Shown here: piece by piece, positions 6,560 through 15,030 of the stretch
How the letters are laid out: every line of letters begins with the position of its first letter
Position numbering within the stretch: position 1 is the first letter of the stretch
Origin: Nocardia bovistercoris
GTDB lineage: Bacteria; Actinomycetota; Actinomycetes; Mycobacteriales; Mycobacteriaceae
Assembly: GCF_015674855.1 (NCBI RefSeq)
Contig: NZ_JADMLG010000003.1
Span: 248,001-312,000 of the forward strand
Reading direction: 5' to 3'
DNA: 64,000 bases
The notes under the pieces: generated by a model
The model's database searches: none
The model's input: the letters and a program-made list of their open reading frames with translations, nothing else
What the model was told of the DNA's origin: nothing
Program-made: the position numbers and the translations under genes

Positions 6560-8601
6560 CCTCTCCTCCTGACGGTTTGATGAGAAACGAGTCGGTGCCC
6601 GTAGAACCAGCCACCGAGGAGTAGGAAGAACAGCAGAATCGCGACCGTCGCCGCGCCGCCGCTCACGCGGCTCACCAGCACCACGTCCAACGGCGCGGCC
6701 AGGGCGCGGCCGCACCACGCCCGCACCTCGTACCGGCCGACATCGATGGCCGACAACGACAGTGCGGTACGGAACGAACCGTCGGCGCGCGCGACGGAAC
6801 TGCCCACCGGGGTGTCGCCGATCATCAGCAGGACCGGCGATCCGGCATCGCAGCCCTCGCCCGCCGCGACCACCGCGCCGCCGGGAGCTATCGCCCTCGG
6901 GCTCATTTCGAGTCCGGCCGACCGTGTCTCGGGAGCAGCCGGCGGTGACGTCGGCGTATCAGGAGTCAGTGTCGCAGGCGCGGTCGGGTCCGCGGGTGTG
7001 GGTGTGGGCGTGCTCGGCGGCGGCGTGCTGGGCGGCGGAGTCACCGAATTCGTCTCCGGGATCGGGATGATCGCCGGTCCCGGATCAGTGACCTCGGAAC
7101 CACGCGGATTCGTCACGCCCGCCCCCGGGTTCGTCACTCCCCCATGCGTATTCGTGCCTCCCGGGTTTTCGGTATGCGTACCGGTGTCGACACACGGAGT
7201 ATTTCCCGGTTCGCACGTCTTCGACCCATCGGGATCGGTGTGCACGCACTTCGGAGACTTACTGCCGACCGCGCACGTGATGAGCGAACACAACCAGGAC
7301 AGATCGATGCGGGAACACCCCGACGGACACCATTTGCTCGGATCGACGCCTGCGCACCACACCGCCGGGCACACCGGGGACGGATACGGTTTCGCGCACG
7401 TCTGCGTGCCGTCCGACGGACACAGCGGCACCGACAGACCCGCCGCACACGGCCGCGGTGGGCAGGTCCGCTGCTCGATCCCTGCCATGCACGTTGTGGT
7501 GCACTCGGATCCGAGGAAATCGGAACTGCTGCTACAGACGGTGTAGTCGCATTCCTTCGGCGTCTTGGACCGATCACACGAGGCATTGCCACAGAGCAAC
7601 CTGCCGTCCTCGGGCTTGCAGATCCAATCGTGGTACGGATCCGCGGGATCGCTCCGGCCGGGCCGTAGAAAACCGTCATCGTTCTCGCCGTCGCTGTCAC
7701 ACACGATGTCCGCACACGCCCCGACCGGCGTCCGCGACCCGCCGGACTGCGACGTGTCCTGCAACCGCGGCTCAGCAGATTTCGACGAGTCCGCAGGCTT
7801 CGACGAGTCCGCAGGCTTCGACGGATCCGCAGGCTTCGACGAGTCCGCAGGCTTCGACGGATCCGCAGGCTTCGACGAGTCCGCAGGCTTCGACGGATCC
7901 GCAGGCTTCGACGAGTCCGCAGGCTTCGACGGATCCGCAGGCTTCGACGAGTCCGCAGGCTTCGACGGATCCGCAGGCTTCGACGAGTCCGCAGGCTTCG
8001 ACGGATCCGCAGGCTTCGACGAGTCCGCAGGCTTCGGCTCTAATTGTGGTTGAGGAATTTCCGGCTGCGGAACCTCTGGTTTCGGCTTCTCGGGTACCGG
8101 CTGCGCCACCTCGGGCTGCGGCTGCGATGCCTGCGGTTTCGGTACCTCCGGCACCGGCTGCGGCGCCTGAGGCTTGGGTACCTCCGGCTGCGGCTGTGTC
8201 AGTTGCGGCTCCGGCGCCACCGGCTCGGGTTGCGGTTGCTGCACCTGTGGTTTCGGCGCTACCGGCTCCGGTTGCGGCTGGGGCGCAGGTTGCGGCGCCT
8301 GCTGTGGCGCAGGTTGCGGCTGCGGCGCAGGCGCTTGCGGTTTCGGCGCCTGCGGTTGCTGTTTCGGTTCCTGCGCGGCGGTCGGCTCCTGCGCGGGTGA
8401 ATCGTTCGCGGTCGGGACGGCGAATACCGGTCCCGCGGTCGTGGACAGCGTCGCGAAGGCCATGAGCAATAGCACGACAAAAAAGATTGCCGCCGAGAAT
8501 TTTTCGCCGACTCCGGTTTTCCCGCGCCGCCCGCCGCCGAAATAGCGAGAATTCACCGGCCCGCTCCGTGGCTTCCCGCCCCCCACTGTTCGTCTCAGCA
8601 T
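6556..8601 (-). CDS. Large proline-rich, cysteine-rich cell-surface protein
   Basis: 681 residues. The order is: basic N-terminus and membrane helix (about 34-60), a P/Q-rich stalk (75-185), a block of about fourteen KPADSS/KPADPS hexapeptides (190-275), a cysteine-rich domain of about 180 residues with roughly two dozen Cys (ADIVCDSDGE to NTPCVDTG), a G/T/P-rich spacer, an Ig-like domain carrying two Cys (EGCDAG, RAWCGR), and a C-terminal membrane helix (ATVAILLFFLLLGGWFYGHR). It is probably anchored at both ends or cleaved at the first helix. The stalk and repeats could carry the Cys-rich head through the mycolate wall. First gene of the operon; AAGGGGG precedes ATG 8601. I know no named family for the head domain. 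Confidence 0.85.
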   Translation of the reverse strand: MLRRTVGGGKPRSGPVNSRYFGGGRRGKTGVGEKFSAAIFFVVLLLMAFATLSTTAGPVFAVPTANDSPAQEPTAAQEPKQQPQAPKPQAPAPQPQPAPQQAPQPAPQPQPEPVAPKPQVQQPQPEPVAPEPQLTQPQPEVPKPQAPQPVPEVPKPQASQPQPEVAQPVPEKPKPEVPQPEIPQPQLEPKPADSSKPADPSKPADSSKPADPSKPADSSKPADPSKPADSSKPADPSKPADSSKPADPSKPADSSKPADPSKPADSSKPADSSKSAEPRLQDTSQSGGSRTPVGACADIVCDSDGENDDGFLRPGRSDPADPYHDWICKPEDGRLLCGNASCDRSKTPKECDYTVCSSSSDFLGSECTTTCMAGIEQRTCPPRPCAAGLSVPLCPSDGTQTCAKPYPSPVCPAVWCAGVDPSKWCPSGCSRIDLSWLCSLITCAVGSKSPKCVHTDPDGSKTCEPGNTPCVDTGTHTENPGGTNTHGGVTNPGAGVTNPRGSEVTDPGPAIIPIPETNSVTPPPSTPPPSTPTPTPADPTAPATLTPDTPTSPPAAPETRSAGLEMSPRAIAPGGAVVAAGEGCDAGSPVLLMIGDTPVGSSVARADGSFRTALSLSAIDVGRYEVRAWCGRALAAPLDVVLVSRVSGGAATVAILLFFLLLGGWFYGHRLVSHQTVRRRG
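7779..8035 (-). repeat. In-gene 36-bp tandem repeats (KPADSSKPADPS)
   Basis: About seven near-identical 36-bp units, each two 18-bp hexapeptide codings (KPADSS, KPADPS), inside the surface-protein gene. The units are almost perfect at nucleotide level, differing only at the Ser/Pro-determining codon, so they are recent or homogenised and copy number is likely to vary between strains. Length changes in multiples of 18 bp keep frame. Confidence 0.9.
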
Positions 8602-9033
8602 TCACTCGACCCCCTTGCTGTCGACCGTCGAACGACAGCCATCGTAATGCGCTGCGCGCCAACATGTACCCCCCACGACCCGCCGTTATCGTCCCTTGAC
8701 CGCCAACTGGCGAGTCCACTCGGCGAGTCGCACGCCGAATGAAAATACAGCCCGACCAGTTCGTGGCGCCGGACCTCGGCGAAAGAATCCCATCGCAGCG
8801 AGTTCCATATTCCCGCACGACTTTCCGACCGAATGAAGAGAATCGAAAGTCACACGGTCGGCGCGATCAGCGGCGACGGCCGATGCTCCCGGCAGCCGCG
8901 CGCGGAAGGCAATGGGGCAGCAATGCCGGGGAAACGCCGAAGCAACGCGCGGGTGCTCTCATCTACGCATCGATTCGCGGGCCCAGCGCCGAGCCCGACC
9001 ACCCGTCGCGAGGCGCCGCCCCCGAGAGGTACC
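8602..9033. other. Divergent promoter region, no gene seen
   Basis: About 430 bp between the surface-protein operon and the next plus-strand gene. The frame of the downstream gene stays open back to ATG 8833, but that stretch is low-complexity and Arg/Pro rich with no ribosome site. The portion 8640-8840 is lower in GC and should hold the operon promoter. Confidence 0.45.
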
Positions 9034-9558
9034 GTGTTCGAAACCTGTTACACCCCATACGATGTCGCCCATCTGCTGCGCCACAGGTACGGCCTCCCGG
9101 TCGAACTCACCGCGGCGCGGCCCACGGTGGTGTGCGGTCCGCGCCTCGACGCCGTCGACATGCCCGCCACGCTGGGTTCCCTGGTGCTCGGCGTGCTGAA
9201 CGACAGACACATCGGCCCGGTGGTGGCCGACCCGCGCGGACGCCGATGGACCTTCCTGGTGACCCCACCCGCGCCGACGAACACCGAGCACGCCCGTATC
9301 CTGTCCGCACACGGCGCGAGTGTGCGCGCGGACGGACGGCGGGTGATGCTGCCGATGTCCGATCACGGCTTCGGATGGCGATGGGCGTGCGAGCCACGCC
9401 TCGGCGCCCGTCGACTACCCACGGGCGCGGCCGTCTCCGCCGCGCTCGCCCACCTCGCCGCGGCGGACGCACCCTCGGAACCGACGACCGACAGCCCTTC
9501 CCGCGAAATATCCGCACGTCTCCGCGAAAGTTATCGAATCGGAATCGGGCGCCGATAA
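9034..9558 (+). CDS. Hypothetical cytoplasmic protein
   Basis: 174 residues from GTG 9034, which has GAGAGG five bases upstream; in-frame ATG 8833 would add 67 low-complexity residues and has no ribosome site. The core reads FETCYTPYDVAHLLRHRYGL, GSLVLGVLNDRHIGPVVADP, RRWTFLVTPP and LPTGAAVSAALAHLAAAD. No membrane segment or catalytic signature is visible. The WTFLVTP and LPTG segments recall uncharacterised actinobacterial proteins seen near primase-like or signalling genes, but I cannot name a family. It stands alone, transcribed away from the surface operon. Confidence 0.65.
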   Translation: MFETCYTPYDVAHLLRHRYGLPVELTAARPTVVCGPRLDAVDMPATLGSLVLGVLNDRHIGPVVADPRGRRWTFLVTPPAPTNTEHARILSAHGASVRADGRRVMLPMSDHGFGWRWACEPRLGARRLPTGAAVSAALAHLAAADAPSEPTTDSPSREISARLRESYRIGIGRR

Positions 9559-9833
9559 TCACATCTATGAAATACCAGCAAATGTGACGAGATGACTTCA
9601 TCATCCGGAGCGCATCGGTCGATGCCGATGCGCCATCTACCCGGTCAAGGGCGTATACCCAGGTAGTGACACTCTCAACTACCCCTTTCGTGACCCTTCT
9701 GTGTCTTGCTCACCCCCCGAATAAAGAATTACGGTTCCCATAAGCAAATCGCCAGCGACCACACGGGGTGCGGAACATTCAGCGGGATGGACCGAGCTCA
9801 GCATCAGAACTCGCCGATCAGCGGGAGCAGGTC

Positions 9834-10049
9834 ATGAAACGATCGAAGCTAATTTTCGCCACCGTAGGCATCATCCTCGCCGGAGCCGGAGCGCTCGACA
9901 TTCTGGGGGACAAATCCGTGCCGACCGACACCGTGCAGATCGCGAGCGTCGGCGGCGACACCATGGCATCGCGGTCGGGACACTTCCGCATCGAGGTTCC
10001 GCGCACCGTCAGCTGCCCGATCGACGAGTCCGCGATCCACGATCGCTGA
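9834..10049 (+). CDS. Small exported or membrane-anchored peptide
   Basis: 71 residues from ATG 9834, preceded by GGGAG at suitable spacing; a frame to 9768 exists but lacks this site. The N-terminus KRSKLIFATVGIILAGAGALDIL is a basic-plus-hydrophobic signal or anchor, leaving a short extracytoplasmic tail of about 45 residues with a single Cys (RTVSCPIDES). No family recognised. About 270 bp upstream carry no gene. Confidence 0.55.
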   Translation: MKRSKLIFATVGIILAGAGALDILGDKSVPTDTVQIASVGGDTMASRSGHFRIEVPRTVSCPIDESAIHDR

Positions 10050-10215
10050 CCCGCGTCGGGACGCCCGACGGCGCCCCGACGCGCATCATCGGCCCGAATC
10101 GCACCGGCAGCGCCGGTCGAGACCGATTCACCGACCACAACAATGAAACCGCAACGGCCGGAATCATATTCGGAAACCGGGCGGGCAGCGCCACATCAGC
10201 CGCGAGGCACGCTGC

Positions 10216-11475
10216 TCACATCGGATTCATCCGCGGGGACGGCGGAAAGACCACCGGAAGCGCGGCCAGCGCGCGGTGGAAGGGACCGGGACGCCAGGTC
10301 AACCGCTCGACGGGCACCGCGAGGTTCAGTTCCGGCACGGCGTCGAGCAACTGATCGATGGCGTCCTGCACGATCAGGTAGGCGACCGACTTCGCCGGGC
10401 AGGCGTGCGGTCCCGCGCTCCACGCCAGGTGCGAGCGGTTGCCGGTACGGTCGCCGCCGCGGATCGCCGGATCGTTGTTGCAGGCCGCCAGGCTGATCAG
10501 CACCGGCTGGTGCGCGGGCAGCCAGGTGTTGTCGATCAGGATGGGCTGACGCGGGTAGGTGGTGCAGAAGTTGGCCATCGGCGGGTCGTTGAACAGCACT
10601 TCGTCGAGCGCGTCGCGGGTGGACAGGCTGCCGCCGAGGACATTGCCGCCGAAACGCCGGTCGGTGACCATCAGCAGCAGGGTGTTGGCGATCAGGTTCT
10701 GCTGCGGTTCGATGCCGGCGCCGTAGAAGCTGATGAGCTGGCTCAGCATCTCGGTGTCGTCGAGTTCGGCCGGGTGATGGGCCAGCCGCGAGGTCACGTC
10801 GTCGCCGGGTTCGGCGCGACGCAGGGCGACCAGCTCGAGCAGGGCGGTGCTCAGCATCTCCATGCCGCGCGCCGCTTCCACGGTGTCGAACAGCATCGCC
10901 ATACCGGTGGCGACCCGGGCGCCCAGTTCCGCCGAGCAGCCGACCATGCTGTTCAGCACCTCGAAGACCAGCGGAAACGCGTACTGGGTGACCAGATCCA
11001 CCGAGCCTGCCTCGCAAAAGGTGTTGATCAGCGGTACCGCGATCCGCTCGACGGTGGTGTGCAGCGCGTGCAGGTCGATGCCGTCGATGGCCGCGACGTA
11101 GGCCTGCCGGTAGCGCGCGTGCGCCCGACCGCTGTTGCGCAGGGCGTTCGGGTACCACTCCATCATCGGCTTGACCGGTGAATCGGCGGGCACGCTGTCC
11201 TGCCAGGCCCTGGGATCGGCCGGGAAGTGGTCGGGATCGTTGAGGATGCGCAGCGCCGTCTGGTAGTCGAGAACCAGCGTGGCGGGCACCGAGGGCGCCA
11301 ATTCGATCGGGGCCATTGAGCCGTACCTGGCGCGCGCCTCGCGATAGGCGCGATGCGGGTCGGCGGCGAATTCAGGGGTATGCAGCGGCATGCGTGGCCC
11401 GTCGGTATCGATGGGCGATCCGTGCGTGACGGGGCAGACAGCGTGGGACGGTAAGGCAGAGGGTGGCGTGCTCAA
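10216..11475 (-). CDS. Cytochrome P450, conservon CvnE-like, lacking canonical ExxR
   Basis: About 419 residues from TTG 11475 (CTGGAG eight bases upstream); the frame extends to 11574, so the start is uncertain. The haem-ligand loop LAWSAGPHACPAKS carries the Cys. The I-helix reads FYGAGIEPQQN instead of the usual AGxET. At the K-helix position the sequence is DEVLFNDPPMANF, with no ExxR. These departures are typical of the P450s in Streptomyces conservons (cvnA-E). Here no conservon histidine kinase, Roadblock, DUF742 or GTPase gene is adjacent. Substrate unknown; a non-monooxygenase or regulatory role is possible. Confidence 0.82.
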   Translation of the reverse strand: MSTPPSALPSHAVCPVTHGSPIDTDGPRMPLHTPEFAADPHRAYREARARYGSMAPIELAPSVPATLVLDYQTALRILNDPDHFPADPRAWQDSVPADSPVKPMMEWYPNALRNSGRAHARYRQAYVAAIDGIDLHALHTTVERIAVPLINTFCEAGSVDLVTQYAFPLVFEVLNSMVGCSAELGARVATGMAMLFDTVEAARGMEMLSTALLELVALRRAEPGDDVTSRLAHHPAELDDTEMLSQLISFYGAGIEPQQNLIANTLLLMVTDRRFGGNVLGGSLSTRDALDEVLFNDPPMANFCTTYPRQPILIDNTWLPAHQPVLISLAACNNDPAIRGGDRTGNRSHLAWSAGPHACPAKSVAYLIVQDAIDQLLDAVPELNLAVPVERLTWRPGPFHRALAALPVVFPPSPRMNPM

Positions 11476-11846
11476 TGATTCGACTCCAGGGGGTGGAACC
11501 GGGTAGCGCCGTGGCGGTCGAGGAGTACCGAACTCGCGTCGGGTCGCGTCACGGGGCTCGGACCCCACCGCCAACCTGCCCTCAACGCTTCCGTTCAGCC
11601 TTCCTCAGTCCGTTTCCACCTCGGCGACCCGTTGATCAGGTCCAGCCGCGGACCGGAAACCGACGGCAGCGCATCCGTTCGCACCGCAGGCAATGCCTGC
11701 GGAGCAGGGGTTTTCGCGTTTCCGCGACCGAGATGAACCTGTTCCGCCAGCCGCCCGAACCCGACGACCCGCCCACGGTAGCAGCCCCGGTCCCGGCATA
11801 CCGGAGATGTGTCAACATCTTTCGGAACCCGTTACCGGAGCCTGTG

Positions 11847-12563
11847 TCAGCGCGGGTTCGGCTCGTCCACGGTGCGCGGCTGGCTCGAGCACATGGCCTC
11901 GATCAGCGCGGGTGTGTGCTCGGGCGCCATGGCGTGCACGGAAAGGATGTCGGCGACGCCCATATACGCCTCGATGTCGGCGCTCGCGTCGAGGAACACC
12001 CGCCGGGTGAGTTGTTGCAGATACACCAGATCCGGCAGGTCGCCCTCGGCGAAGCGCAGCACCGAGAACGAACCCTCGGCAACGGCGGGACCGCCCACCG
12101 GATCGGCCAGCACCTGCACCGCGACATTCGGGTACTGTGCCGCGGCGTGGCTCAGATGTTCGAGTTGCGCGCGCCAGACCGCGGAACCGCCGACCGGGCG
12201 GCGCAGCGCGGATTCCTCGATGATGGCCCAGAGCTGGACCGGTTCGCGGCGCGTCAGGATCTCGGCGCGGCGCATGCGCAGCGCCACCCGGCGTTCCCGC
12301 ATGGCCTCGGAATCCTCGGGGTGGGCGAGGGTGAGCAGCGCCCGGGCATAGTCGGGGGTCTGCAGCAGTTCCGGCACCACCCGGCACTCGTAGCAACGCA
12401 ACAGCCGCGCGGCCTGTTCGAGATGCAGATAGGTGTCGAATCCGGGCGGCAGCCAATCGGCGTCGCGCTGCCACCAGCCCGCGCCCACCACCCGGCGCGC
12501 GGCCTCGGCGATCGCCTCCCGGTCCGCGTACCGACTCGATTCCGGCATGTCCCGCGCGCCCAT
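11847..12563 (-). CDS. DUF5753 (Scr1-type) protein lacking the HTH domain
   Basis: 238 residues (start ATG 12563, alternatively ATG 12548). The sequence from FDTYLHLEQAARLLRCYECRVVPELLQTPDYAR through MRERRVALRMRRAEILTRREPVQLWAIIEESALRRPVGG to the C-terminus matches the DUF5753 domain of actinobacterial XRE regulators. Full-length members have about 70-80 extra N-terminal residues forming the helix-turn-helix. Here only about 30 residues precede the domain, and no HTH is seen in other frames upstream. The gene diverges from a DUF574-type methyltransferase, a common genomic partner. It may be a truncated regulator or a stand-alone sensory protein. Confidence 0.8.
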   Translation of the reverse strand: MGARDMPESSRYADREAIAEAARRVVGAGWWQRDADWLPPGFDTYLHLEQAARLLRCYECRVVPELLQTPDYARALLTLAHPEDSEAMRERRVALRMRRAEILTRREPVQLWAIIEESALRRPVGGSAVWRAQLEHLSHAAAQYPNVAVQVLADPVGGPAVAEGSFSVLRFAEGDLPDLVYLQQLTRRVFLDASADIEAYMGVADILSVHAMAPEHTPALIEAMCSSQPRTVDEPNPR

Positions 12564-12785
12564 GCGCCGAGTCTGCCACGTGAACGTATCGATAAGCTAT
12601 CCCCAAATCGTGGTTTTTACAATGTAATTCACACGAGCATGAACGAATCGAGCTGCCTTGCTAGAGCAGTCGCGAGCAGTCAGACTTGTCGACGGCGTGA
12701 CCCGAGGGACACGGCATCGGTTCCACAGAACGACACTGCCCACCGAGCGAAACCGCTCACCGGGCGAGAGGGGCGGAGCAGCACA

Positions 12786-13649
12786 ATGACTTCCGACGAG
12801 ACGATCGAGACCTCCATACCGCTCGACCGGCCAACGTCGGCGCGCGCCTACGGATGGATGCTCGGCGGCAAGGACAACTACGCCATCGACCGCGAGATCA
12901 TCCTACATGTGCTCGAGGGGTTCCCCGAGTGCGTCGACATCGCGCGTCAGAACCGCCAATTCCTCTACCGCGCCGTCCGCTATCTCGTTCAGGAAGCGGG
13001 CATCCGCCAATTCCTCGACCTCGGCTGCGGCCTGCCGACCGACAACAACGTGCACCAGGTGGCGCAGCAGTTCGATCCCGACGCCCGCGTGGTCTACGTC
13101 GACATCGATCCCATCGTGCTCGCGCACGGACGCGCGCTGCTCGCCGACCAGCAGAGCACCACCGTCATCACCGCCGACATGCGCGATCCCGAGCCCCTGC
13201 TCACCGATCCCGACGTGGTGCGCCTCATCGATTTCTCCGAACCGGTTGCGGTGCTGTTCCTCTCGGTCGGACACCATCTCAAGGACGTCGACACCGTCGG
13301 CGCGGGTGCGCGACACGCGCTGCGCCACATCATCGACACGGTCGCGGCCCCCGGAAGCCATATCGCGTTCTCGCAGGTCGTCAGCGACGACCCGGAGATC
13401 GGCGCGCGCTTCGCCGCCCAACTCGACGGCGCCGGAATCCCCTGGCAGAACCGGATTCCCGCCGAGGTCGACGCGCTCTTCGACGGCCTGGAGCCGATCG
13501 AGCCCGGCTTCACCAACCTCATCGACTGGCGGCCCGACCCGGATCAGCCTCCGCTCGAACCGGTGCCCGAGCAGCTGCTCTCCTACGTCGGCACCACGAA
13601 GACGCGCACCGAGGTCTACGAGTACGGCGGGATACTGCGCAAGCCCTGA
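12786..13649 (+). CDS. SAM-dependent methyltransferase (DUF574 / SAV2177 type)
   Basis: 287 residues. The signature SARAYGWMLGGKDNYAIDR near residues 19-37 defines this actinobacterial family. The SAM-binding motif FLDLGCGLPTDNN, the acidic loop VVYVDIDPIVLAH and the downstream TADMRDPE follow. Start ATG 12786 was chosen because the family begins about 20 residues before the LGGKDN motif; the frame is open much further upstream without homology. Substrates of the family are unknown. It is divergent from the DUF5753 protein, matching a common pairing in Streptomyces and Nocardia. Confidence 0.9.
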   Translation: MTSDETIETSIPLDRPTSARAYGWMLGGKDNYAIDREIILHVLEGFPECVDIARQNRQFLYRAVRYLVQEAGIRQFLDLGCGLPTDNNVHQVAQQFDPDARVVYVDIDPIVLAHGRALLADQQSTTVITADMRDPEPLLTDPDVVRLIDFSEPVAVLFLSVGHHLKDVDTVGAGARHALRHIIDTVAAPGSHIAFSQVVSDDPEIGARFAAQLDGAGIPWQNRIPAEVDALFDGLEPIEPGFTNLIDWRPDPDQPPLEPVPEQLLSYVGTTKTRTEVYEYGGILRKP

Positions 13650-13682
13650 GCATCCCGTCGTGGCGGTGTCCAACCCGGGTCG

Positions 13683-14066
13683 GTGCCGATCATCAACCTC
13701 GTGGTCCGCAAGTCCTACGGCGGCGCGTACGGGTTCATGGCGTGCAAGCAGCTCGGCGCCGACATCAGCCTGGCGTGGCCGACCGCCCGCATCGCCGTGA
13801 TCGGCGCGGAGAGCGCGGTCGACCTGGTCGGCAGGCGTCAACTCGAGCAGGTGCCGCCCGAACAGCGCCCCGCGGTGCGCGAGGCGATGATCGCCCAGTA
13901 CAACGAGACCGTCGCCACACCGTGGGTGGCCGCCGAGCGTGGCTACATCGACGCGGTGATCGAACCCTCGCGCACCCGTCTCGAACTCCGGCGCGCGCTG
14001 CGCCTGCTGCGCGACAAGCAGGACTACGCCCCCAACCCGCGCAAACACAGCCTCTACCCCATGTGA
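13683..14066 (+). pseudogene. C-terminal fragment of acyl-CoA carboxylase carboxyltransferase (beta) subunit
   Basis: 127 residues aligning only with the last quarter of PccB/AccD-type carboxyltransferases: VVRKSYGGAYGFMACKQLGAD, LAWPTARIAVIGAESAVDLV, then the typical VAAERGYIDAVIEPSRTR and the terminal LLRDKQ...NPRKHS. The family is normally about 510-540 residues, so all N-terminal CoA-binding parts are missing. The fragment begins 33 bp after the methyltransferase stop with no ribosome site. It is a deletion remnant, probably of an ancestral accD-like gene; activity is not expected. Confidence 0.82.
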
Positions 14067-14205
14067 GCAGCGACGCGAAGTCGACGCCGGATGCCGAGGC
14101 CCGAAAGTGAGCTGGTAGTTTCGGGTCGGCACCGTCGGCCAGACACACGACAGTCGGCCACCGCTATCGACCGGCAATCTGATTCCATCTGTCCAGGGAG
14201 TTCCA

Positions 14206-14958
14206 TTGGCACGGAGATCTCGCCCCCATCGCACATCCGGTTCCGCGCGCCGCGCGACCTCGGCCCTCGTCGTCGTCACCGCGGGCGCCCTACTCGGCGC
14301 CGGTGTCGCGCAGGCGCGCCCGATCGGCCCGTTCGAGGTCGGCGGCGCCATCGAGGTGGCCTACGACCAGCAGGGCGGACCTGCCGCCTTCGGCGACCCC
14401 ACCTCCCCGGAATCCGACGCGGCGCGCGGCGGGAAGTTCCAGACCTTCCAGCGCGACGTCTCGTTCTACTGGCAGCCAGCCACCGGAGCACAGCCGGTGG
14501 GTGGCGCGATCCGGCAGAAGTGGCGCGAACTGGGCTCGGAATCCGGCTCGCTCGGCTATCCGGTTACCGCCGAGCAAGTGTCCACGGTCGGCGGAGGTCG
14601 CTTCAGCCACTTCGAACGCGGCTCCATCTACTGGTCGCTCGGCACCGCGGCGCACCAGATCGGCGGCCCGATCCGGGACAAATGGGCCGCCGCAGGCTGG
14701 GAGGGCGGGCCGCTGGGCTACCCGCTCACCGACGAGTCCGCCGCCAGGAACAACGGCCGCTACAGCCTCTTCACCGGCGGCGCGATCTACTACACCGCCA
14801 ACAGCGGCGCCCACATCGTCTGGGGCGCGCTGCGCGACGAATGGGCGCGCGCGGGCGCCGAGGGCGGCCGCTACGGCTACCCGACCAGCGACGAATACGA
14901 CTATCAGGGCGGCAAGGCGCAGGACTTCCAGGGCGGCCGCATAACCTGGCGGCCCTGA
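14206..14958 (+). CDS. LGFP-repeat secreted cell-wall protein
   Basis: 250 residues from TTG 14206 (GGGAG upstream). A signal peptide (SALVVVTAGALLGAGVAQA, cleavage near ARP) is followed by four or five LGFP-type repeats of about 50 residues, each with a G-x-LGYPxTxE core: GGPAAFGDPTSPE, SLGYPVTAEQ, PLGYPLTDES, YGYPTSDEY. LGFP repeats occur in corynebacterial and nocardial wall proteins, including a mycolyltransferase, and are thought to bind the arabinogalactan/mycolate layer. Here no enzyme domain accompanies them, so the protein is probably structural. Confidence 0.9.
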   Translation: MARRSRPHRTSGSARRATSALVVVTAGALLGAGVAQARPIGPFEVGGAIEVAYDQQGGPAAFGDPTSPESDAARGGKFQTFQRDVSFYWQPATGAQPVGGAIRQKWRELGSESGSLGYPVTAEQVSTVGGGRFSHFERGSIYWSLGTAAHQIGGPIRDKWAAAGWEGGPLGYPLTDESAARNNGRYSLFTGGAIYYTANSGAHIVWGALRDEWARAGAEGGRYGYPTSDEYDYQGGKAQDFQGGRITWRP

Positions 14959-14988
14959 CGATGTGGGAATAGTGTCCCGCGACCGATA

Positions 14989-15018
14989 CGTTCGTTCCAG
15001 TGGTTAGCGGAACGAACG
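14989..15018. promoter_or_regulatory. 10-bp perfect inverted repeat before the MFS gene
   Basis: CGTTCGTTCC, a 10-bp spacer, then GGAACGAACG, ending 12 bases before GTG 15031. The perfect arms fit a TetR-family operator controlling the exporter, or a hairpin in the 5' leader. No regulator gene is adjacent. Confidence 0.6.
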
Positions 15019-15030
15019 AGAGGGGTCGCC

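Noticed and set aside
7458..8465. Long plus-strand frame with ASTSPQ-type repeats
   Set aside because: It is the reverse reading of the KPADSS repeat block; the minus-strand frame has signal, Cys-rich head and coupled neighbours.
9768..9833. Longer start for the 71-residue peptide
   Set aside because: Adds 22 hydrophilic residues ahead of the signal-like helix and lacks a ribosome site.
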